Below are positions 57,657 to 64,000 of a stretch of DNA of 64,000 bases, piece after piece (the stretch's first letter is position 1; each line of letters starts with the position of its first letter). Location of the stretch: assembly GCF_009793355.1 (NCBI RefSeq), contig NZ_WTKP01000002.1, positions 360,409 through 424,408 of the forward strand, given 5' to 3'. Both the position numbers and the translations under genes were made by a program. This stretch comes from Vreelandella zhuhanensis (GTDB lineage: Bacteria; Pseudomonadota; Gammaproteobacteria; Pseudomonadales; Halomonadaceae). Below the pieces are notes generated by a model. The model ran no database searches, was not told the origin of the DNA, and was given only the letters and a program-made list of their open reading frames with translations.

Positions 57657-58161
57657 TGCCCGTCAGTTGGCGATCATCGCTGAACAGCTGGGCCGTGCCC
57701 CACGCGGCATAGAGGCCGTCGCCGCCACCGATGGTAACGGCACGCCGCTGGTGCTGCGTATGGCACCTACCATCGATGACAAGCCGTTTCCTACGCTGTA
57801 CTGGCTGTGTTCTGAGCGCTTGAAGATCGAAATTTCACACATTGAAGCCGATGGAGTGATCAAGCAACTGGAACAACGCCTGCAACAGGAACCTGACTTT
57901 CTGGCGACTTATCATCAAAGCCATCATGCTTACGTAGCCAGCCGCTGGGCGTTCATGAGCGAACCCCAAAAAGCCGAGGTGGCACGCTTAGGTTATACCC
58001 AAGTATTGACCCAACGGGGAATCGGCGGCATCAGTAACTGGGATCAGGTACGCTGCCTGCATACTCAGTACGCCCATCATCTGGGCAGTAATAGCCCGGC
58101 TGATAATGTCATCGGTCAATGGATGGACGCACACTACCCTGTCACTCACTGCTTGCCTTGA
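57628..58161 (+). CDS. DUF501 family protein
   Basis: A 177-aa protein with the DUF501 pattern: GRAPRGIEAVAA, a PLVLRMAP strand, KPFPTLYWL, and later ISHIEADGVIKQLEQRL and GIGGISNWDQVRCLH. Cytosolic, function unknown. The start overlaps the preceding small gene by 29 bp. Confidence 0.85.
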   Translation: MVIRTNQAPDARQLAIIAEQLGRAPRGIEAVAATDGNGTPLVLRMAPTIDDKPFPTLYWLCSERLKIEISHIEADGVIKQLEQRLQQEPDFLATYHQSHHAYVASRWAFMSEPQKAEVARLGYTQVLTQRGIGGISNWDQVRCLHTQYAHHLGSNSPADNVIGQWMDAHYPVTHCLP

Positions 58162-58177
58162 AAGGATAGCTATCACC

Positions 58178-58726
58178 ATGTCGCGAATCTGTGTGTATCT
58201 AGGCTCCAGGGAAGGTCACGACCCGGCGTTTCGCCAAGCGGCGCGAACCCTCGGCCACAGCCTGGTCGAGCGCGGGCACACCCTGGTCTACGGCGGTGCG
58301 CGCATCGGGCTGATGGGGGAGCTGGCCAATAGAGTGCTGGAAGCCGGAGGTGAGGTTACCGGGGTGATGCCGACGCACCTTGTTGAACGTGAACAGGCGC
58401 ACCTGGGCCTGACTCGGTTGATTCGCGTTACCGACATGCATGAGCGCAAAGCCAGCATGGCGGCTCATGCGGATGCCTTCGTTGCGTTGCCTGGAGGCAT
58501 CGGCACCTTCGAAGAATTATTTGAAGTCTGGACCTGGGGTTATCTGGGGCTGCATGACAAACCGTTGGCTCTGCTCAATATCAACGACTTCTACACGCCG
58601 CTCTTGGCCTTTTTGGATGCCACGGTAACCCAAGGCTTCATGGCCACGACTACCCGCGACATGCTGATGGATGCGGAAACGCCTCGTACCCTGCTTGACG
58701 CCCTGGAGAGCCATCTGCGAGGCTGA
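58178..58726 (+). CDS. LOG-family nucleotide-monophosphate phosphoribohydrolase-like protein
   Basis: A 182-aa Rossmann-fold protein. The LOG signatures are GGARIGLMG at 39-47 and PGGIGTFEE at 105-113. In plants and bacteria these release free cytokinin-like bases from nucleotides; related members hydrolyse AMP. ATG 58178 has AAGGA upstream. A helical tail completes normal length. Confidence 0.92.
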   Translation: MSRICVYLGSREGHDPAFRQAARTLGHSLVERGHTLVYGGARIGLMGELANRVLEAGGEVTGVMPTHLVEREQAHLGLTRLIRVTDMHERKASMAAHADAFVALPGGIGTFEELFEVWTWGYLGLHDKPLALLNINDFYTPLLAFLDATVTQGFMATTTRDMLMDAETPRTLLDALESHLRG

Positions 58727-58752
58727 CGCTGCTTAAACAAGGAGTGTGTGCC

Positions 58753-59724
58753 ATGTATGCCATCTGCTTAGATAACCAACAGCTTGCCTGGCGCGAGGTT
58801 GCGGCTCCCAGCGGCCCCTCTGCTCAAGAGGTGCGAATACGCGTGGCTTGGGCAGGCGTCAATCGCGCTGATCTGATGCAACGCGCAGGCCACTATCCCC
58901 CTCCCCCGGGCGCTAGCGAAACCTTGGGCCTGGAAGTCAGCGGCAGCGTCATGGAAACAGGCCCTGATGTTAGTCGCTTTCGTCCGGGTGACCGGGTGTG
59001 CGCGCTGCTTACCGGTGGCGGCTACGCCGAAGAAGTGGTGGTCGATGCCCGGCAGGTGCTTCCCCTGCCGCCCGCGACCAGCTTGCGCGATGCTGCCGCC
59101 CTACCCGAAGTGTTTGCCACCGCCTGGCTCAATCTCTTTATGGAAGGCAATCTGCGCACCCATGAGCGAGTGCTTCTACACGCGGGTGCCAGTGGGGTGG
59201 GCACCGCTGCCATTCAGCTATGCCGTGCCTTCGAGCATCCTTGTTTTGTCACCGTCGGCAGCGCAGAAAAGCTCGCGGCTTGCCGTGCCTTGGGGGCGGA
59301 TGCTGGCTGGAATCGCCATGATGGGAGCTTTGTCGAGGCAGTCAAAACATGGGGCGGTGCGGATGTGATTCTGGATACGGTGGGAGCGAGCTACCTGGCG
59401 GATAATCAAAAGGTGCTCAATGCCGATGGGCGATTGGTGCTGATCGGGCTGATGGGCGGTAGAAATGCCGAGTTGGACATGGGCCGCATGTTGATGAAAC
59501 GCCAGCGCTTCATTGGTTCAACATTACGGGCCAAGCCACCCGCTGCCAAGGGTGCCATCCTGGATGCTCTCTATTCTCACGTCTGGCCACGTTTGACGAC
59601 TGGCGAACTCAAGCCACTGGTGGATCGCACCTGGTCAATAAAAGACGCTGAGGCCGCTCATCAGTATCTGCAGCAAGACGCTAACATCGGCAAAGTACTG
59701 CTTTGCGTCAACGGCGAGGGTTAA
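58753..59724 (+). CDS. NAD(P)H quinone oxidoreductase (MDR family)
   Basis: A 323-aa zeta-crystallin-like reductase. The AGVNRADLMQRAGHYPPPPG segment, the nucleotide-binding AGASGVGTAAIQL and the ILDTVGASYLADN region follow the quinone oxidoreductase (PIG3) group. No catalytic zinc cysteines. ATG 58753 has AGGAG eight bases upstream. The end overlaps the exonuclease gene by 4 bp (convergent). Confidence 0.9.
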   Translation: MYAICLDNQQLAWREVAAPSGPSAQEVRIRVAWAGVNRADLMQRAGHYPPPPGASETLGLEVSGSVMETGPDVSRFRPGDRVCALLTGGGYAEEVVVDARQVLPLPPATSLRDAAALPEVFATAWLNLFMEGNLRTHERVLLHAGASGVGTAAIQLCRAFEHPCFVTVGSAEKLAACRALGADAGWNRHDGSFVEAVKTWGGADVILDTVGASYLADNQKVLNADGRLVLIGLMGGRNAELDMGRMLMKRQRFIGSTLRAKPPAAKGAILDALYSHVWPRLTTGELKPLVDRTWSIKDAEAAHQYLQQDANIGKVLLCVNGEG

Positions 59725-60227
59725 TCATTTTCGATCAACTTGCAGGTTCGCTGGTAGGTCAATTGCAGCAGCCGCGCATCTTCGCCGGCCCGGTGACGAT
59801 GGATGCCACATTCGGTAATGATGGCTTCCTTGGTGTCACTCCACATGGCCTGCTGCGCTTCATTGAGCAGGATGCGTAGCGCCTCGAGACGAAAATGCGG
59901 CAACATACCAGCATGGTGAAATAGCAAGGATAGCCAAGTGTTGTCATACCCCCAGCTGTCACTGTAGGCCTTGTCTATGCCCTCCATTTCATCATTGATC
60001 CAACACGCCACTTGGCGCACCGGATAACCTTCGCGTACCAAACGTTCACGGGCGATGCCATGCAACAATTCAGCCTTGGGATCCCAGTGCGTCCACTCAT
60101 CCAACGGCTGAATCAGGAAGGCACAGCTACTTCCATCAGCTCTTGCCAGGCCGATTTCAATGGGATAACTGCCACGCCCGAATCCGGACGCTTCAATATC
60201 CAGCACTGTTGGTAGCGTCTCGAACAC
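59721..60227 (-). CDS. DEDDh-type 3'-5' exonuclease-like protein
   Basis: A 168-aa RNase T/DNA polymerase III epsilon-fold protein. The first acidic pair is in LDIEASGFG, the second Asp is near YDNTWLSLLF, and the third set H-R-A-G-E-D (HRHRAGEDARLLQ) carries the general-base His and metal Asp. Short, without accessory domains. Nuclease activity and substrate (RNA or DNA) are inferred only. Confidence 0.82.
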   Translation of the reverse strand: MFETLPTVLDIEASGFGRGSYPIEIGLARADGSSCAFLIQPLDEWTHWDPKAELLHGIARERLVREGYPVRQVACWINDEMEGIDKAYSDSWGYDNTWLSLLFHHAGMLPHFRLEALRILLNEAQQAMWSDTKEAIITECGIHRHRAGEDARLLQLTYQRTCKLIEND

Positions 60228-60260
60228 GGGATACCTTATCCATTGAAAGCTGATGATGTG

Positions 60261-60758
60261 TCAGGCAGCGGGAGCAGATTGAATACCCTGCTTTGCGTCA
60301 GCCTGACGCTGCCAAAAAGTAGATTTCTCATTATCGACCGCCAATCCCAGCTCGCCATAGCAATATGCCCGAGCCAGCCGTTCGGCAGCCAGATAATGGC
60401 CGGCCTGTGCTGCCCGCGCATACCAAGTGACAGCATAGTCTTCCCGACGGGGGTATTGTACAGACCCATGCTCGTATATCTGCGCGACCTGGTACTGTGC
60501 CTTGAGATCACCCGCATGAGCGGCTTCGATCACATAGCGTGCCCCACGCGCCTTGTCCTGCGGTGACAAGCTGCGATGGAACAAGATATGGCCATAAACA
60601 GATAATGCCACGGGGTGGCCTGCCTCGGCGCAGCGCTTGAACAAGCGCATGGTTAAACGCTGCGCACGTGGCGAGCGTGGCAACAGCCAACGATTATGAA
60701 ATAGTCTCTCGGCTAGACCGTACTCAAGCCGAATGAACAATGATGCTGCCTGGGGCAT
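60261..60758 (-). CDS. Sel1-repeat protein
   Basis: A 165-aa protein with three Sel1-like TPR units (GHPVALSVYGHIL, GDLKAQYQVAQIYEHG, GHYLAAERLARAYCYG). The A-x-x-G-x-x-x-A-x-x-x-L-A pattern is clear. No signal peptide. Likely a protein-interaction scaffold. Confidence 0.83.
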   Translation of the reverse strand: MPQAASLFIRLEYGLAERLFHNRWLLPRSPRAQRLTMRLFKRCAEAGHPVALSVYGHILFHRSLSPQDKARGARYVIEAAHAGDLKAQYQVAQIYEHGSVQYPRREDYAVTWYARAAQAGHYLAAERLARAYCYGELGLAVDNEKSTFWQRQADAKQGIQSAPAA

Positions 60759-60987
60759 GGCAAACCATCCTGCCTTTGAATCTGATTACTTTGGACCAGG
60801 GACGCTTCAACAACGCGCGGAACTCCTTGTCCCAATCGCCTGACCACATGAGTCGCCAGCGGTAGCTGCCAGCGGATGGGCTGGCAAGCATACGCCCGCC
60901 TTGCCAGCGACTCAACCCCCCCTTGATTTGCTGGTTAGGTAGCCTCTCGTTACCATGCATGACGGACATGGCACCGCCGCCATTCAA
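60724..60987 (-). CDS. Small uncertain ORF
   Basis: An 87-codon frame (M-S-V-M-H-G-N-E-R or further upstream) with Trp- and Arg-rich content (SYRWRLMWSGDWDKEF). It overlaps the Sel1 gene's start by 35 bp and has no clear ribosome-binding site or family. It may be spurious and is listed because it fills an otherwise empty 259-bp gap. Confidence 0.25.
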   Translation of the reverse strand: MNGGGAMSVMHGNERLPNQQIKGGLSRWQGGRMLASPSAGSYRWRLMWSGDWDKEFRALLKRPWSKVIRFKGRMVCHAPGSIIVHSA

Positions 60988-61017
60988 GGCACAACCACCT
61001 CCTCAAGGAGTTCAAGA

Positions 61018-62049
61018 ATGCAGACGCGCCCTCTCGGCAAAACCGGCATTGAAGTCAGTCGACTCTGCCTCGGCACCATGACCTTTGGTGAACAAAACAG
61101 TGAAGCTGATGCACACGAACAACTTGATCGTGCGGTGACCTTTGGTATCAATTTCATCGATACCGCTGAAATGTACCCCGTGCCTCCCAAGGCAGAAACC
61201 CAAGGCCTGACGGAAACCTATATCGGCAGCTGGCTCAAGGCTCGTGGATCAAGGGACGATATCATTCTGGCCAGCAAGGTAACCGGACCGGGCATGGATT
61301 ATCTACGCGGTGGCTCACGCCTGACTCGCCGCCAGATTCTTCAGGCCGCCGATGAAAACCTCAAGCGACTAAACACAGACTACATCGACCTCTATCAATT
61401 ACATTGGCCGGATCGCAACACCAATTTTTTCGGCAAGCTCGATTATCGCCATGACAAGGAAGAGGATGCCGTGGCGCTGGAAGAAAGTTTAGGAGCGTTA
61501 AAGGAGCTGGTCGATGCCGGCAAGGTTCGCGCCATTGGCCTGTCAAACGAAACGCCTTGGGGCGTCATGAGCGCGCTACACTTGGCCGACACCATGGGTC
61601 TGCCCAGAGTAGCCTCCATTCAGAACCCCTATAACTTGCTTAACCGCAGCTTTGAAGTCGGTTTGGCTGAAATAGCCCACCGTGAAGATGTCGGGCTGTT
61701 GGCTTATTCGCCACTGGGTTTCGGTGTGCTTTCCGGCAAGTACCTGGATGGGGCTCGACCTGAAAATGCCCGCCTCACCCTGTTTGAACGCTTTCAACGT
61801 TATACGTCCCCTCAAGCTGAGACAGCCACCCGCGCCTATGTCGAGTTGGCCCGCGAGCATGGCCTAGACCCCGCTCAAATGGCATTGGCCTTTGTCAATT
61901 CACGCAGCTTTCTTACCAGCAATATTATTGGCGCCACTAATATGGAGCAGCTGGAAAGCAACTTGGAAAGCGAAAGCTTGAAGCTTGATAATGAGGTGTT
62001 TGAGGCTATCGACGCCATCCATCAACGTATGCCAAATCCCTGCCCCTGA
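61018..62049 (+). CDS. tas: Aldo/keto reductase Tas
   Basis: A 343-aa NADPH-dependent (beta/alpha)8 reductase. It follows E. coli Tas closely: LCLGTMTFGEQNSEADAHEQ at the start, DTAEMYPVPPKAETQGLTET with the catalytic Tyr, VHWP-like LYQLHWPDR, and LLNRSFEVGLAEI. ATG 61018 has AAGGAG seven bases upstream. In E. coli it suppresses a tyrosine-auxotrophy phenotype in certain starved cells. The stop codon lies in a hexanucleotide repeat (62045-62074). Confidence 0.92.
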   Translation: MQTRPLGKTGIEVSRLCLGTMTFGEQNSEADAHEQLDRAVTFGINFIDTAEMYPVPPKAETQGLTETYIGSWLKARGSRDDIILASKVTGPGMDYLRGGSRLTRRQILQAADENLKRLNTDYIDLYQLHWPDRNTNFFGKLDYRHDKEEDAVALEESLGALKELVDAGKVRAIGLSNETPWGVMSALHLADTMGLPRVASIQNPYNLLNRSFEVGLAEIAHREDVGLLAYSPLGFGVLSGKYLDGARPENARLTLFERFQRYTSPQAETATRAYVELAREHGLDPAQMALAFVNSRSFLTSNIIGATNMEQLESNLESESLKLDNEVFEAIDAIHQRMPNPCP

Positions 62050-62074
62050 ACCTGAACCTGAACCTGAACCTGAA
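62045..62074. repeat. Perfect hexanucleotide repeat (CCTGAA)x5
   Basis: Five perfect tandem copies, the first overlapping the tas stop codon (TGA 62047-62049). A plausible substrate for slippage. The 6-bp unit preserves frame, so a longer tract would not alter tas. Confidence 0.95.
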
Positions 62075-62102
62075 CGCACAATCGCGCGGATAGCCCTGGA
62101 GA

Positions 62103-62128
62103 CAAGCCCCGGGATTACTCGGGGCTTG
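62103..62128 (+). terminator. Possible terminator after tas
   Basis: CAAGCCCCG pairs with CGGGGCTTG over an 8-base loop, followed by a mixed T-rich tail. A TATACT at 62130-62135 immediately after could be the -10 of the yaaA promoter. Confidence 0.6.
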
Positions 62129-62165
62129 GTATACTCTTGTTATTTGCCGCTACAGGAGCTTTTCC

Positions 62166-62945
62166 ATGCTGAGCGTGATATCGCCTGCCAAGACTCTCGA
62201 TTTCGAGACCCCCGCCACTACCGACCATGTCACTCAGCCGGATTTTCTCGAACATAGCCAGCAGCTAGTAGATATCCTGAGGGGTTACTCACCGCATCAG
62301 TTAGGCCAACTCATGGGCATAAGCGACAAGCTGTCCGGTCTTAATGCGGCACGTTTCGCTCAATGGCAGCTACCCTTCGATCTGGACAATGCCAAACCTG
62401 CTGCCCAAGCCTTTCAGGGTGATGTTTACACCGGACTGGAAGCAGAGACCTTCACTGAGAGTGACAACCGTTTTGCTCAAGACCACCTGCGCATCCTTTC
62501 AGGACTTTACGGCCTGTTGCGCCCGCTGGACCTGATTCAGCCATATCGTCTGGAAATGGGTACTAAATTGCCTAACCCAGCGGGCAAGGATCTCTACGCG
62601 TACTGGAGACCTCAGCTAACGCAGGCACTCCAAGAAGCTATCCAGGCCAGTGGTTCACCCGCACTGGTTAACTTGGCATCCAATGAATACTTCAAGGCCA
62701 TCGATACGAAAGCCCTTGAAGCCCGAGTGATTACACCGGTCTTCAAGGATGAAAAAAATGGCAGTTACAAGATCATCAGTTTTTACGCTAAAAAAGCGCG
62801 CGGCCTGATGGGAGCATGGATCATCCGGCAACGGCTAGACGATCCGGAAGGGCTCAAGGAATTCGACGTGGCAGGGTATCGTTATAATGCCGCCATGTCG
62901 GAAGCAAATACCTATATCTTTACGCGTGACGAAACTAGCCGATAG
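62166..62945 (+). CDS. yaaA: Peroxide stress protein YaaA (DUF328)
   Basis: A 259-aa protein that limits intracellular iron and DNA damage in peroxide stress. The matches to the E. coli protein are extensive: [58 protein letters not shown] and [15 protein letters not shown]. An AGGAG precedes the ATG. Confidence 0.95.
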   Translation: MLSVISPAKTLDFETPATTDHVTQPDFLEHSQQLVDILRGYSPHQLGQLMGISDKLSGLNAARFAQWQLPFDLDNAKPAAQAFQGDVYTGLEAETFTESDNRFAQDHLRILSGLYGLLRPLDLIQPYRLEMGTKLPNPAGKDLYAYWRPQLTQALQEAIQASGSPALVNLASNEYFKAIDTKALEARVITPVFKDEKNGSYKIISFYAKKARGLMGAWIIRQRLDDPEGLKEFDVAGYRYNAAMSEANTYIFTRDETSR

Positions 62946-63008
62946 TTCCTTGCTCGTAGAAAAACATGCTCGTAGAAAAACATAATGGGCTAGGAAAAGC
63001 GTGACGGG

Positions 63009-63584
63009 TTAGAAAAAGCGCAGTGGGCGAGCCGAGCGTGGTTTCAAGAATTCCTGATGAACCTGCTTGAAGGTTGACGTATCGCAACGATGCAACCATT
63101 CATAGGCCACCATGTCGGCACTGACCGCAACGGCACCTGCCTGACAGGCCCGCTGGCGGGCCAGTTGGGCTTCTTCCATGCGGCGGCTGGCGGTGGCTTC
63201 CGTCAGCCAGTAGACCTCATAACCTGCCGCCAACAGGCCTAATCCTGTCTGCAACACGCAAATATGCGCTTCTGTACCACACAGAACGATCTGGGTCCGA
63301 CCGGTTTCGCGCAGGGCGTCACCAAACTCGGTTTCCGCCATGATGCCGAAGTGGCACTTTTTCCATAACCGATAATCTTGCAAGGCGTTAAGTAAGCCAG
63401 TTGCCGTTCCGCCGAGTCTTTCAGGATATTGCTCAGTCACCCATATTGGCACTTCCAATGCTTCGGCAACTCCCCCCATCCAGGCGGCTTCTTCCACAGC
63501 CTGAGCGCCTCCATCGATGACTGGAATCAACCCCGCCTGCAAATCGACCATCAACATCAGGCTCTTTTCTCGGCTCAATAACAT
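63009..63584 (-). CDS. Isochorismatase-like hydrolase (YcaC type)
   Basis: A 191-aa cysteine hydrolase. The catalytic triad is D14 (MVDLQAG), Lys75/76 (LWKKCHFG) and Cys109 (GTEAHICVLQTGL). The start at 63584 was chosen over 63617 as AAGGA lies about nine bases upstream and the lipoprotein gene ends 13 bp before. Substrate unknown; YcaC-like proteins often form large rings. Confidence 0.88.
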   Translation of the reverse strand: MLLSREKSLMLMVDLQAGLIPVIDGGAQAVEEAAWMGGVAEALEVPIWVTEQYPERLGGTATGLLNALQDYRLWKKCHFGIMAETEFGDALRETGRTQIVLCGTEAHICVLQTGLGLLAAGYEVYWLTEATASRRMEEAQLARQRACQAGAVAVSADMVAYEWLHRCDTSTFKQVHQEFLKPRSARPLRFF

Positions 63585-63597
63585 CCTGGCGTTCCTT

Positions 63598-63789
63598 TTA
63601 ATCTTTTTCGGCGGCATCTCTCATATCTTGGCCCAATTCTTCGATGCTATCACCTGTTTCCTGCATTGCCTCGTCAAACTGCTGCCCTGCCTTCTCTGCC
63701 GGCCCCGGTTCATCCTGACAAGCTGTTAGCCCAGCAGTCAGTATGCTAACCAACAGGATAAGAATCAGTTTATGCAATATTTTACTCAT
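63598..63789 (-). CDS. Small lipoprotein
   Basis: A 63-aa precursor. Hydrophobic signal and lipobox L-T-A-C at residues 21-24, followed by an acidic helical tail (EKAGQQFDEAMQETGDSIEEL). No further family recognised. It lies 13 bp upstream of the isochorismatase-like gene and is probably co-transcribed. Confidence 0.8.
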   Translation of the reverse strand: MSKILHKLILILLVSILTAGLTACQDEPGPAEKAGQQFDEAMQETGDSIEELGQDMRDAAEKD

Positions 63790-63863
63790 GTTTATCTCTT
63801 TCGCTTTTGAAGATAACTAGAGGTTATCACTTTTGTGAGTCAGGACCTTCTTGAATGCAAGGC

Positions 63864-63907
63864 AAAAAAAAACGCCCCCGCGGCAAGGCCGTGGGGGCGT
63901 TTTTTTC
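63864..63907 (-). terminator. rRNA-operon terminator
   Basis: CGCCCCCGCGGC pairs with GCCGTGGGGGCG (one G:T), with a three-base loop. A runs and T runs border both sides, so it can act in both directions. On the minus strand it follows the 5S rRNA 3' end. Confidence 0.93.
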
Positions 63908-63914
63908 GAATAGG

Positions 63915-64000
63915 TGCCTGACAATGACCTACTCTCGCATGGGGAGACCCCACACTACCATCGGCGCGGAACGGTTTCACGACTGAGTTCGGCAAGGGAT
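63915..64000 (-). rRNA. rrf: 5S ribosomal RNA (partial, 3' part)
   Basis: The minus strand ends with the conserved GGTAGTGTGGGGTCTCCCC, then CATGCGAGAGTAGGTCATTG and TCAGGCA. This is the 3' portion of gammaproteobacterial 5S rRNA. The remainder and the rest of the rRNA operon lie beyond the window edge. Confidence 0.97.

Overview
The window looks like a chromosomal segment of a halophilic gammaproteobacterium, most probably a Halomonas or close Halomonadaceae relative. This is inferred from protein character, the moderately high GC content, a PHB-type acetoacetyl-CoA reductase, and Pseudomonas/Halomonas-like gene order (xerD-dsbC-hom-thrC-recJ; rpsP-rimM-trmD-rplS; ffh/ypjD/corB; minCDE). No database search was possible. 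Most of the window is well-packed housekeeping DNA.

Layout. 1-2097: 5'-truncated view of lysS and prfB, the latter with its programmed +1 frameshift, both on the minus strand. 2281-7087: a FadL-type outer-membrane porin with two PsrA-like operators, then a MerR regulator, a copper-type P1B ATPase and a translationally coupled 25-residue membrane peptide. 7095-14011: yitT, recJ, thrC, hom, dsbC and xerD on the minus strand. 14112-17982: rplS, trmD, rimM, rpsP and ffh on the minus strand. 18216-20393: ypjD and corB. 20383-27012: plsC-like and tetR genes, a catalytically degenerate SRAP-fold protein whose stop overlaps the start of a pitrilysin-type peptidase gene, and sbcB. 27101-32846: minE, minD, minC, a 938-aa DUF349 protein and phaB. 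33133-33209: initiator tRNA-Met.

33250-36850 is an accessory island: an internally deleted IS3-family transposase, a MipA/OmpV-type outer-membrane protein, and an IS66 element broken by a frameshift in tnpA and a large deletion in tnpC. Further accessory-looking genes follow from 36899 to 45892: an FCY1-type cytosine deaminase, a flavin-binding stress protein, a thiolase, cbpA-cbpM, an alpha/beta hydrolase, creA, an APC permease with a glutaredoxin-MauE fusion, a decayed extradiol dioxygenase and a secreted DsrE-like protein. 45942-53075 is a four-gene signalling operon on the minus strand: a receiver, an Hpt-REC-REC-GGDEF protein, a 1081-aa multi-PAS/GAF kinase and a membrane kinase.

53335-63789 returns to ordinary chromosome: CnoX-like thioredoxin, PatB aminotransferase, small unknown genes, thioesterase, DUF501, LOG, quinone oxidoreductase, exonuclease, Sel1 protein, tas, yaaA, isochorismatase-like hydrolase and a small lipoprotein. 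The right edge enters an rRNA operon on the minus strand (3' part of 5S rRNA plus its terminator).

I saw no CRISPR array, prophage or recognisable anti-phage system. The candidates for something undescribed are the SRAP pseudoenzyme coupled to a peptidase gene (21936-25492), the copA-coupled 25-aa membrane peptide (6958-7035), the glutaredoxin-MauE/permease pair (42543-44671) and the signalling operon.
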